DNA from: Diphasiastrum complanatum
Taxonomy: Eukaryota > Streptophyta > Lycopodiopsida > Lycopodiales > Lycopodiaceae
Reading direction: 5' to 3'
NCBI GenBank assembly: GCA_029204225.1
Contig: CM055094.1
Location: 69,986,107-70,050,106 of the forward strand
Length of the DNA: 64,000 nucleotides
The translations under genes were made by a program, and so were the position numbers. This document shows positions 10,540 through 20,842 of this stretch, one piece after another. The number at the start of each line of letters is the position of its first letter. Position 1 is the stretch's first letter. A model generated the notes under the pieces. It saw nothing but the letters and a program-made list of their open reading frames with translations. It did not search any database and had not been told where the DNA came from.

Positions 10540-11240
10540 CATAAGTTCCCCATTTCCAGCACTCCCTCTTGAATGTTGCAACCTTTGTTGTGTCTGTATA
10601 GTCCCCTTATGTTTCTCTATTTTGTGAATAGTGGTCTGTCGAGTGGCTTTGTGAGCAAATCTGCAACCATGTCCTTTGAATTTATGTACTGGACTTTTCA
10701 CGCTCATTTTGAGGTCAAGTCTCGAATGTGATGTTACTTCAAAGGTATGTGTTTGGTCTTCAAATAGACGACTGGATACTGGGACAGATATAAGACACTT
10801 TGAAAATCCATCATCATCGTGCATGGTTGTTTTTGTTGAATGCCAATTGCCTCCAACATCATTTGTAACCACACTACATCATTTGCCATCTTCGAAGCTG
10901 CGACATATTTAGCTTTGCATGAGGATTGAGCCAACAATGTTTGCTTTTTGCATATCCAGCTGATTGTTGCTCCGCACGCTATTGAACACTCTCTGTCACA
11001 GACTTGTTGTTGTCTTTGCAGCTCACCTAGCTTGCATCATTGTAGTATTGCAACTTGAATCCTTTTTCTTCTTCTTCTGCTTGGTAGGTCAATCTCATAC
11101 TTTGGGTGCCTTTCAGATATTGTAGAAATATCTTTGCCCAGGATTCGAGGAGAATTGGCTCAATGCATAGACAGAGAAGGCCAAGTTGGGTCTGGTACAA
11201 ATTGTAAGGTACATCAGACTATTGACCAAGTTTTGGATAG
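10540..11240 (-). pseudogene. Copia RNase H / pol C-terminal remnant, antisense
   Basis: Read on the minus strand from about 11236, in shifting frames, it gives the RT-RNase H linker (SLMYLT, RPNLAFSVYALSQF), then RNase H text (ATISWICKKQ, SSCKAKYVAASKMA, VVWLQMMLEAIG, LKTKHIPLK). The pol tail motif DMVADLLTKPL follows, and then a purine tract AGAGGGAG with TGCTGGAAAT, where a 3' LTR would start (about 10565). Frameshifts and stops show it is dead. It is a different Copia lineage from the intact 44-51 kb element. Upstream pol is missing. Confidence 0.75.
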
Positions 11241-11257
11241 GATCGAAATGGATTTAT

Positions 11258-11348
11258 TCTGACCCTTTGTATATTTTCAACCCTTAGGAATTTTTTTGAC
11301 CCATAGTACAATCTGACCCTTTGTATATTTTCAACCCTTTGTATCATC
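11258..11348. repeat. duplicated CTGACCCTTTGTATATTTTC motif
   Basis: A ~28-base sequence is present twice in direct orientation (about 11258 and 11311), separated by about 25 bases. It flanks the start of the 21-bp-type minisatellite. Confidence 0.7.
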
Positions 11349-11545
11349 AACTTAGAAATTTTTCAAAGACTCAAATTTTTTCGAGGACTCGAATTTTTTC
11401 GAAGACTCGTATTTTTTTCCGAAGATTCGAATTTTTTTAAAGATTCAATTTTTTTTTTCAAAGACTTGAATTTTTCTGAAAACTCAAATTTTTCCAAAGG
11501 ATCGAATCTTTTCAAAGACTTGAATTTTTCCAAAGACTTAGATTT
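11349..11545. repeat. imperfect ~21-bp minisatellite
   Basis: About nine degenerate units with the core GACTCGAATTTTTTCGAA, spaced roughly 18-24 bases apart. Because the unit is close to seven codons, the minus strand stays open and reads as Lys/Phe/Ser-rich heptad-like peptide; I treat that as a by-product of the repeat. Confidence 0.7.
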
Positions 11546-11937
11546 TTGACCGACAGTATTGGATTTTATAAACTTTGTCGAAAAGTACATATGGTCAAAA
11601 ATTTATACTGGAATGAAAATATGTGCATGGGTCAGATTTATCAGACCTGATCTAGGGTCGAACATGTCCGGATAATTTTGACCTCAATCCATTCCGATCC
11701 AGGGTTGGAAAATTTATTTTTGACAAGGATGACATTGGGTCGAAAAAAATCCGACAATGGATTTTTTGACCGTATGAAAAATGGGATCCTTCTTTTTCTA
11801 GGTTATGTACACCTTTGAGAATGCTCATTATTGAGGCTGAGCATCGAATTCCAACAAAACACATATACATACCACATGCATGAACAACATATTCACTTTG
11901 AACTGTGGGCCCCCCTTTAACAGACAGTTTCTACCGC

Positions 11938-12347
11938 CCGTCAACTTTTTATTGAGATACTCCCTTTGTTATTGTTGAACATGGTTAAATTTTGGCCCCT
12001 ACTATGGCCGAGATGTGTGAGATACATTGCAAGATGCAAGATGTGCGAGATCGGCCATCATCCAAATCATCGACCGTCACCCAGATCATCAGCGGCCACC
12101 TAAATCCACACCATATTCGTACGATCATTGGCCATCCATCCAAACCATTGGCCATCACCCAAGATTTTGGCTAATTGTCAGTGACAACTTTTGACCAAAC
12201 CATTGACCTTCGACAATTTGTCAGTCATTGGCCCCTTCGCCGCTTTCAATCATCAATTGCCCACTTTGAGCATCATCCACATGTCTCGACCGCAAGCCGC
12301 CACATAGATTGTCGGTCGTCCATTGCCCCCGGTGTAACTCTTTAGTA

Positions 12348-12414
<67 letters not shown>

Positions 12415-13138
12415 TTAAAAGCACAATTCAAATCTTATAGATTCAAAACATGTCTAAGTATATTAACATACTGCACTAACATAATTGTGTCCATAAAAAT
12501 TTAATATGCATTTCTTGAAATAATTATATTGTCTTGTGTCCAAAGATATATATATATATATATATTATAAAAGCACAATTCAAATCTTATAGATTCAAAA
12601 TATGTCTAAGCATATTAACATGCTCCACTAACATAATTGTGTTCATAAAAATTTAGAATGCATTTCTTGAAATAATTATCTTGTCTTGTCTCCAAAGAAA
12701 AATGTTCGCAAACAAATGGTTCAAAAGGTGTTTCACATTTTGATCTCATGCCAATACTTGATTGTCCTTTCATTCAGATTTATGAAGCCAATTAGAGCAT
12801 TTGAAACCAATAAAATTTGAAAAAATTTGTAAGAAACATACGATTCTATTAAATCCACAAAAATGATGACAATGCCAAACTTTTCAACTGGAAAGAGATA
12901 AGTTGGAAATACCATGTTAGAATTAGAGATTAACTTGTTAGATATTTTTGAAGAAAAATAGTTACCATTGAAAAGATGTAATTTGTCAAAAAAACATTGC
13001 GTTGATATTACACAAGAATTGTGCATCAAATACAGTTTCATACTTGCAAAGACCTAGAACCAATGCAAAACCAAAGTAGAGAAAATAAAGTGGAAATATA
13101 GAGATGACAAAGTAGCTTCATCTAGAATTGGATCCATT
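11938..13138 (+). repeat. block D: repeated inverted at 53936-55134
   Basis: From CCCGTCAACTTTTTATT to GGATCCATTC the whole block, including its TA microsatellites and an internal ~150-bp tandem duplication (about 12416-12550 and 12567-12710), is found in reverse complement near 54-55 kb. Both copies share the same internal duplication, so that event came before the large duplication. Microsatellite lengths differ between copies. Confidence 0.85.
12349..12414. repeat. (TA)n(GA)n microsatellite
   Basis: About 23 TA dinucleotides run directly into about ten GA dinucleotides. A second, shorter TA tract lies near 12546-12565. The inverted copy near 54.5 kb has a longer interrupted AT tract. Any open frame across it is an artefact. 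Confidence 0.95.
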
Positions 13139-13265
13139 CCATCAAAAAAATATTAGGCTGATATTGCAAAAAAATTCTCCGTCAAACATAGTGTCATATT
13201 TGCAAAGACTTGGAACCAATGCAAAATCAAAGTTGAGAAAATAAAATGGGAATTTTTCCAAAAAT
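12985..13265 (+). pseudogene. two degenerate copies of a trihelix/Myb-like motif
   Basis: Two successive plus-strand copies, about 150 bases apart, read ILAKT(W/stop)NQCKTKVEKIKWKYR and VIFAKTWNQCKTKVEKIKWEF. The pattern of an aromatic, then QCK.K.E..K.KY, resembles the third helix of plant trihelix (GT) or Myb/SANT-like DNA-binding domains. Stops interrupt the frame. The inverted block D carries one open version on the minus strand near 53.98-54.1 kb. The family call is tentative; a transposon-encoded Myb-like protein (PIF/Harbinger) is an alternative. Confidence 0.3.
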
Positions 13266-13710
13266 GCAGAGATCCTTGGTGCCATGGATGATGGAATTAG
13301 ATCAAATGTTGATGACCAAACATACACATCAATTGAGGACATCAAGCAAAATGTTAATAAAAAAATACACAAAACCCTATTGATGAAGAGAAAAAATAAC
13401 AATGTTTATCTTGAAAGAACATAGTTTGTATGGAAGATGTCCAGACATCCAAGCAAATTTAAACACAAGGCCATTAAAAAAACCACTACAAATCTAGCTA
13501 AAGCAAAGTACAAAATTTTGGTATAGGCACTACAAGAGGACGGATGATTGCCAAGGCTTTTTTTGAGCGTTTCTTTGAGAGATAGTTTTTAAAATGAGTC
13601 ATGCAGGGAGCGGAATGTTCGAGCCTCGAGTTTGGTATTTGGCCTCAAAATAAGCCTCACAATCTCTACATTCTCTCCGTTCGCAGCTTGCGTACTCGTA
13701 TTTTCGACTA
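13266..13710. other. spacer with a CACTA-like terminus
   Basis: A short plus-strand open stretch continues to about 13427 without recognisable domains. At 13529 the sequence CACTACAAGAGGACGG resembles the terminal inverted repeat of CACTA (En/Spm) elements. No matching opposite end was found, so this is only suggestive. Confidence 0.25.
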
Positions 13711-15045
13711 ATGGCTACACATAATCAGAGTTCAAGAGCAACCATTGATGCAATTAATATTTGCAATGAAAAAAATTTAGAAGATCAATAGATGCCAAAA
13801 ATATATCAAAAATATCAATGGATCTTGATGCATCCATCTGCAAAAGACTCATTCCAAAAAAGAAAAAGATCGGATAACATATATAGAAGCTCCTGGAAAG
13901 GCAGGATAATGGACTTTAAAGTATCACCTGTCGGTCAATCCATCACGAAAGTTTTAGTTCAGCATGCTTATCTTCACAATGAGCTCAACATTCATGATTT
14001 GAATCCAAATGATAGCAGAAAATGCAATTATAAATTTGCAGATTTAATTTCTTTAGAGTTAGCATTTTCTTTAAATTATATTTTTCTTGAGATATTTTTG
14101 TTGGTTTTGCAGATTTGTATCTATCAAATTTCGTTGAATGGAAAACTGTTCAATCGATTGCAGGAATAATCGATGTCATGCATTCAAATATCGGTATTTT
14201 ACAATATAAATGTCGTTCTCCAAAATCACTTTTAGAGTCAGGTCTTTTTTATGATCACACCTATTTTTCTGATAAAAATGGTTTAGTTGGTAGATTAGAG
14301 CTATATCCTCTACCAAATGTTTCGAGTGAGGAATGGATTTCTCCTGATGCAGCAATTTCAAAAAGTTTTTTATCTAGGCTATATATTGATATTTAGAGTA
14401 TATTAAAATGTAGCACTGGATCAAAGAATAATACATTAAGTTGGTATCTACCTTTTACTTTTTCCATGGATTTTTTTTTTCAAATGCAATGTTCGGAGAA
14501 CGAAAACAATGTTTATTTGTAAGGACTTGAGTGCTGAAATAATCGCCGAGTTGTTGGATGATGCTTTATAAAATTAGCAAGTTGAGTGCAGAGTATGTTA
14601 CTCATCCATGACATTCAGATATCACATCAAAAAATAAATGCTCACTTTGTTGTTCTATTATAGATGATGGATTAAATGCAAGAATGTTTGGAAGCCACTT
14701 GATCAAGATTTTGGTAGAAACTCTCAAGAGCAACTTCGAATAGCAGTGAAAAGAAATGGCAACATTCTTGCAATGATTGAGGTCGAGGAAGATTGGTGTC
14801 TCAATCACATTCGATCAAAACTAGACATGTTGCAATTCGATATGCCTCAGTACTATCAATTTCGATTGAATGGTGTAAAGGTACGTTATGCCATATAAAA
14901 ATATTCTTTTTTTTCTATTTCTAAGTGAATCAGTTTCATAAAATATATTAACTAAAACAATTTCTCTTGTGCAGGTAAGAGTAAGGCAGGAAGAGCATAT
15001 AAAATACAAAGATATTGAAACATCCACCGAAATTGAAGATCCATA
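13711..15045 (+). pseudogene. broken intron-containing gene, unknown family
   Basis: An ATG at 13711 opens a frame that hits TAG at 13789-13791 and continues in phase (PKIYQKYQW to about 14040). A second coding-like block follows the acceptor TTTTGCAG at about 14112 (LYLSNFVEWKTVQSIAGIID) and ends at 14396. A third runs from about 14664 to 14880 (IAVKRNGNILAMIEVEEDW, MPQYYQFRLNGVK). After a good GTACGT...TGTGCAG intron (14881-14974) comes a terminal exon, 14975-15045 (VRVRQEEHIKYKDI). The last two exons together look like a small ubiquitin-like or PB1-like fold, but I recognise no family. The TAG and the gap between blocks suggest a pseudogene, or exons that I have joined wrongly. Confidence 0.35.
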
Positions 15046-15845
15046 GATTATGAACTATGGAATGTTGTATTGTGTAATACAATTTTTTGTATACATCATT
15101 TTTGAAAATATATGAACCACTTTTTCTATGAGGCTCTTTCATTTCTATAATCTCCATTTCCATGGTGCAAAACACAATGTAATTGCAACTGGATAATATG
15201 AGTTTTTGATAACAAGATTCATTGTCTCCTGCAGGAAATGCATTATCTCGATTGGAGAGATCTTCAGTCACTTGAACTCCAGTGACCACTACAATCAGAT
15301 ATCGAATCGTCGCTTGCCCTTGTTGAAGTCTCGTATATATCGGTTGTATTTTTGGTCTTCATTGCCTTGGTCTGTGTTGTCCTTGTCTTGGCAAATTTGG
15401 ATATGTTCAGATGACGATCTGATCAAAGCTTTGTGCAACAAATCTAAGTGAACAAATGTCACATCATCATTCTAATCTTATCCAAAAAAAACCACGGTAA
15501 AGGCAAGGTAGACCAAGGCTATGAAAAACAAATATGTCAAAAAACCGTAGAAATTGAAGATGAATGAATCATGACCTAAATTAATAACAGGAAAACAAAC
15601 AAGTAAGAACAACCATAGAAAACTGTAAATATATTTCTATTAAAGTTTTCTGTACATGTGTCTCATCCACATCAAGTGAGACAAAAATTTTTATCAATAT
15701 CAACTATCTATCATCTCTAGATCCATTTCTCCAATTGGAAGTAGCTTGGGTGGAGAACACTCTGCCACTACAACTAGATATGAATTTTTGATCACGAGCT
15801 TTATGGTCTCCTACCTAAAGTGCATTATCTCCATTGGCTACTTTC
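15046..15845. other. spacer with a short internal duplication
   Basis: No gene is supported. A ~70-base segment around 15200-15260 (TTTTTGATAACAAG, then TGCATTATCTCGATTGG) recurs in diverged form at about 15780-15835, just before repeat X1. Confidence 0.5.
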
Positions 15846-16760
15846 TGTAAGAGGGGTCTACTTGCATTTATTACATTTGTCTAAAAATACTAGTTCCTAC
15901 ATGGTCATTCCATCTTCTAGGATTCACCATGAGACTTACACAGTTCTTACTTGTCATTACTAACTAGTATTCCTCGGCTCTCTGTCTTCATTAGTCTCGT
16001 CTTCTCAGAGACCTCCTCGGTCTAAGGTGAGAGGTGCTGTTGAGTTGCTTTGTCCGGGTATCTTGGGGATTCGATAGAATCAGCAAACAAACCCAAAAGA
16101 AACATACATTTCAACAAAATCGAATCTCATATTGTCCTAGATATCCAATATCTATTCCAGAATCGGTACAAAGAACTTTAATTCTTTTAACAAGTTAGAA
16201 CTCTCTTGGTCGTTACTGTCATTATAGAGAAATACTCTATAACTAAAAAAAAATCCAAATTACTAGATTCTTGTATGGAACACCTTCTATTTGATTACTT
16301 TGCAAGATCCAATTCCAATTGCAAAACAGAGATGGTTCCATAAATGGATTATCAGCCTTGCCACTACTTTTTTCTTAGAATCCTCGAATTCTCAAAATTC
16401 TAATTCACACTTGGGAAAAGGAATCCAAATTCCCAGAGGCAGTCTTCTTAAATAATTCCCAATTTTATTATCACTTGCAATTAGTTAGGAATTGAATGTA
16501 AATTAAATAACCGGATCATTAAGACCAACAATCATCTACATATTAGACTTCCACTCTTTTCCCCCCTTCCAAAAATAGTTCAGGTTAACAAAACCCCAAA
16601 TTTGTACTAGGAAAAAGTTCAACTTGGTATCACTAACTTTAGCACTATCAATTTGGTATCACTAACTTTAGCACACTTTTGATTTGTTCATTAAGTGCCG
16701 CACTTAATCCCTAGCAAATCCCCTTACACACCAGCATTAAACTGTTGTACTAGATTTACA
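15846..16760 (+). repeat. repeat X1 (915 bp, LTR-like)
   Basis: This begins TGTAAGAGGGGTC and ends GATTTACA, giving TGTAA...TTACA termini. It is nearly identical to X2 (19907-20842). Its middle part recurs inverted at about 40293-40945 and 62361-63010 inside L elements. Similarity between X1 and X2 extends about 8 bases before and 15 bases after these termini, and I found no matching 5-bp flanks or primer site, so the LTR interpretation is not secure. No open frame in it has a recognisable domain. Confidence 0.7.
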
Positions 16761-17280
16761 TTATTCTTGGTCCTAATCGAAGATTATCTCTTCCAGATTA
16801 GGAAGTCCATCATGTAGTGCAAGCCAATTGAAAAAATGTTTGGCATTTCATATTGTATACCAAGCACAGCTTACAAAATCAATCTGCTGGAAGGAATGCA
16901 ATATCAAAATTTTAACATTATGAGATATCGGATCAATGCGTAGGATCTTATAGTAAAAATCTACAATGGAAACAAGTGCGCGTCAAACCGATATTCAAAA
17001 AATATTGTTTGAATATTGGATCAGCACACACGATTTGAAAAGAAACCAAACAATAACTATATGGGCTTGTCGAACCGATATTGATAAATCTTTACCTCTG
17101 CATCAACATTTTTCAGCTTTAGTATATGCTATTGCATTTGGTACTAGAAAAAGTTCCAGTAGTTTATGGATATGGCTCCTGGCAATTTTGCGTGTGTGTG
17201 TAATAGAGTTCATCTTTAAACAAATTGGATTACGCATGCAAATAGACTTCTTGTAACTTGTCTGATGGATCTCTGTATGT
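16761..17280. other. unassigned sequence between X1 and a Copia fragment
   Basis: A 96-codon plus-strand open frame (16966-17256) has no recognisable family and sits in repeat-derived sequence, so no gene is called. Confidence 0.4.
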
Positions 17281-17284
17281 GAGG

Positions 17285-18180
17285 TTTCAGAATCAGAAGA
17301 TTATTGGTCTTCTGTAGCTTCCGAATATTCTTGAGCCAGGGTGGTCGCTTCTTCTACCTAGGTAAAGCCTTCTATTTCATGACCTTCATTGATGATATGT
17401 CACATAAGACGAGATCTACTTCTTGAAGAAGAAATCAAATGCATTTGACAATTTGAAGAGCTTCAAAGCATTGGTCAAAAATTAGACAGATAGGAAGATC
17501 AAAGTCCCAAGGTCAGATAGTGGAGGTGAGTACAAGTCTAATGACTTTAATGATCTTTGTGATCAATGTGGGATTAAAAGATAATTTACGCAAGCTCATA
17601 CTCCTGCTCTCAATGGTGTAGCTGAGCGTAAGAATCGTACGATTGTGGAAAGTGCCAGATCTATGCTAGCTGAGATGAAGCTACCAAAAGATCATGCAGT
17701 ACGACAGTCTATCTTCAAAATAGAAGTCTTACCATTGCCATACCAAAGATAACACTTGAGGAAGCATTCACGAAGAAGAAGCCAAAGGTAAATCACTTGC
17801 GAATCTTTGGATGTAAGGCCTTTGTACACATTCCTAAGGAAGAGAGACGTAAACTTGATGTGAAAGCTATCAAGTGTATATTCCTAGGGTATGATGAACA
17901 TGTGAAGGGCTATAGATGTTTTGATCCAATGGAAAACAAAATCCATGTAAGCCGTGATGTTATCTTTGATGAATCCAAAATGTATGAAGATGAGGATGCT
18001 GAGAAGATAGATGCATCCAGTGGGAAAGATGGTATAGTGAGGATACCTCCTGATGATGATCCATTCATTGACCTTCCAAGTGATGAACATGATGATACAT
18101 CTCAAGATACTACCACTCAACCCCAAGAAACAGGTTGGAGAGGTAGAGACAAACATTTTGGTGCAAGAAGGATTGAAGTT
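17285..18180 (+). pseudogene. Copia integrase remnant
   Basis: In shifting frames this gives the integrase core: FIDD around the first catalytic Asp, SGGEYKSNDFNDLCDQCGI around the second, and ALNGVAERKNRTIVESARSM carrying the catalytic Glu. From 17797 an open frame gives the integrase C-terminal segment (MRIFGCKAFVHIP, IKCIFLGYDEHVKGYRCFDP, VSRDVIFDES) and an acidic linker. Protease, RT and RNase H are absent. Stops and frameshifts before 17797 mark it as dead. It lies between repeats X1 and X2 and may be the internal part of that element. Confidence 0.8.
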
Positions 18181-18428
18181 GCAGGTGACAAACTCAAGGG
18201 ATGCGGTTGCGATGATGTGGCGATGGAAGGCGAGCACAATGGTATGTGGTTGCGATGTTATGCTGCTGTACGGTGATTGCAAGGGTTCGATGAAATGCGA
18301 TGGTTGCAAAGTGATACGGTGTGAGGGTGGCTGTTGCGATGGAGTGTGGAAGGTATGTTGAATGAGACGGTATGCGGTCTGATTTGGAGGTGAGGAAGTC
18401 CTTCTGTGCAAAACGGATGGAATCGCAT
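18181..18428. other. GC-richer, TGCGATG-rich stretch
   Basis: The integrase fragment runs into sequence rich in GCGATGG- and GGTTGCGATG-type words. It is compositionally unlike its neighbours and leads into the 24-bp minisatellite. It may be a more degenerate part of the same array. Confidence 0.4.
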
Positions 18429-18746
18429 TGGTTCAGATTTGAAGCGGATCCCGTCGGTTGAGATATGAGCAAAGTCCTTCGGTTGAGATTTCAGAGATGA
18501 CGCCAGTTGAGAATTGACAAAGGCCTTCGGTTGAGATTTGACACACGTCTTCGGTTGAGATGAAAGGCAGTGCATCGGTTGAGATCTTACAGATTGGCTC
18601 CGGTTGAGATGGGAGGCGGTGTGTGTCGATTGAGATATGATAGATTACTCCGGTTGAGATGGGAGTCAATGCATCGGTTGAGATTTGAACGAGCACTTCG
18701 GTTGAGATCTAAGCTGGTGCTTCGTTTGAGATTTTGGTTGGGATCC
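18429..18746. repeat. 24-26-bp minisatellite, core CGGTTGAGAT
   Basis: About twelve consecutive units each begin with CGGTTGAGAT or a one-base variant (first clear unit 18455, last 18723) and continue with 14-16 variable bases; most are exactly 24 bases. Because 24 is eight codons, several frames stay open on both strands: RLRW/RLRF-type octapeptides on plus and IST(E/D)-type on minus. These are by-products, not supported genes. Confidence 0.9.
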
Positions 18747-19906
18747 GGTGTTTTGAAGCATGAGAAAACTGGAGCGGAAGCTTGGATAGAAGGGAATCCA
18801 GGTCTGCTTGGGTGTTTGGTAACAATGGGTTTGCGAGTCTATCAGCCCGTGGGTTTGGGCAATGATGCAGCCATTTATGTGGCTCTGGCCAGTTTGTAGA
18901 AACTGAGAGGTGTTGAAAGATGGGGAGTTTGTGTGCAGGGATCTGAGCGTGGACAATGTTGCCGTTCTTCTGTATGTAGAATGCGGTGGAGTTCAAGTAG
19001 TAACGGAGCCAAATGTTGACAGTTTCTACACTCTAGAATCTGTTTACAAATTTTTTCTTGTTTCTTGTTTACAAGAATTGTTTTCTACCTGTTTAGAGGC
19101 TTTTTGACATTTTCTTGAATGTTAGCTTCTTAGTTCAATGCCAAAACCAGACAGAAGGGACTGATATCGATGTAGTAAATCTCCTTGTCCTGCCTGTCAA
19201 AGGACTACTCAGGATCGTCTCTCTTAAACGCACTTACATTCTACATAGATGCAAGTCAAGAACGCTCATTCACAAATCAACATGCGGCCCAAATGAATGT
19301 TCAGTAGTTTCTACAACTACCTAAAATGGACTGAATCAGAGCCTGTATTTTACTAACACTGAGCTACACGTGCATAAATTGACAAAACAAGAATCAAAAA
19401 CTAATCTACAACATTTTAGGAGTCCAAGAATCAAGAAACCAACCAGCCTTTTGATTCTTGGACACCCCAAGAACATCAGGAACTATAATGGCAGAGAATA
19501 TGCAAGATTTACACCACAGATCCTAGTTTACCTGAATGTTGGTTCCTACGTTAATCCACAAACAAGGAAAGAAACTAATTCACTCTACGAAAGCAGCAAA
19601 TCTAATCCACTCTACAGTCCACAACCACACACAAGGAGAGAAGAGCAAGATCATGAATGCATCACTCAAGAAACAAGCATGATCAAGGAGCTCAATGGAT
19701 GCACCAAACTTGTGAACTCTCTTCTCATTTCAGCATGGAGGTGATACAATTCACATAAAGCTCCTCTACACACAAAGGGAGTCTCTTAAATAAGCAAGAG
19801 AGCTTCTTAGGTGGCATCCTAGTGGAATTTCCACATTTCACAAATTACAAGTGGAATAATGCTCTCCACTAGAGGTCACCATCAAGAAGTGGCTCACTCT
19901 ACTTTC
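18747..19906. other. unassigned internal region before X2
   Basis: No domain is recognised. An open frame at 19370-19744 (+) lacks family features. On the minus strand 19910-19740 looks like a leader or LTR-proximal region (TATTTAAGAGACTCCC near 19800). This may be the 5' end of an antisense element bounded by X2. Confidence 0.35.
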
Positions 19907-20842
19907 TGTAAGAGGGGTCTACTTGCATTTATTACATTTGCCTAGAAATACTAGTTCCTACATGGTCATTCCATCTTCCAGGATTCACCATGAGGCTTAC
20001 ACAGTTTTTACTTGTCATTACTAACTAGTATTCCTCGGCTCTCATACTCGGCTCTCTATCTTCATTAGTCTCGTCTTCTCAGAGACCTCCTCGGTCTAAG
20101 GTGAGAGGTGCTGTTGAGTTGCTCTGTCCGGGTATCTTGGGGATTCGATAGAATCAGCCAACAACCCCAAAAGAAACATACATTTCAACAAAATCGAATC
20201 TCATATTGTCCTAGATATTCAATATCTATTCTAGAATCGGTACAAAGAACTTTAATTCTTTTAACAAGTTAGAACTCTCTTGGTCGTTACTATCATTATA
20301 GAGAAATACTCTATAACTAAAAAAAAATCCAAATTACTAGATTCTTGTATGGAACACCTTCTATTTGCATTACTTTGCAAGATCCAATTCCAATTGCAAA
20401 ACAGAGATGGTTCCATAAATGGATTATCAACCTTGCCACTACTTTTTTCTTAGAATCCTCGAATTCTCAAAATTCTAATTCACACTTGGGAAAAGGAATC
20501 CAAATTCCCAGAGGTAGTCTTCTTAAATAATTCCCAATTTTATTATCACTTGCAATTAGTTATACTTCAGGAATTGAATGTAAATTAAATAGCCGGATCA
20601 TTAAGACCAACAATCATCTACATATTAGACTTCCACTCTTTTCCCCCTTTCAAAAAATGGTTCAGGTTAACAAAACCCCAAATTTGTACTAGGAAAAAGT
20701 TCAATTTGTTATCACTAACTTTAGCACTATCAATTTGGTATCACTAACTTTAGCACACTTTTGATTTGTTCATTAAGTGCCGCACTTAATCCCTAGCAAA
20801 TCCCCTTATAGACCAGCATTGAACTGTTGTACTATATTTACA
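19907..20842 (+). repeat. repeat X2 (936 bp, LTR-like)
   Basis: A direct repeat of X1 with a few substitutions and small insertions (for example an extra CTCATACTCGG around 20040 and ATACTTC near 20562). Its right end adjoins the internal part of antisense L element 1; in other L copies the X-like sequence follows the L internal region in the same relative orientation. Confidence 0.75.

Noticed and set aside
12221-12424. Minus-strand frame with Tyr-Ile repeats
   Set aside because: It is a translation of the (TA)n microsatellite.
16080-16560. Repeat X as plastid-derived DNA (it reads plastid-like in composition)
   Set aside because: I could not match it to any plastid gene, and its copies lie in LTR-element contexts.
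18194-18696. Overlapping open frames on both strands with octapeptide repeats
   Set aside because: A 24-bp tandem repeat keeps frames open by chance; no start context or domain supports a protein.
18429-18746. Possible CRISPR-like array
   Set aside because: The 10-base core with 14-16-base variable parts is a minisatellite in plant DNA, without CRISPR-sized repeats or cas genes.
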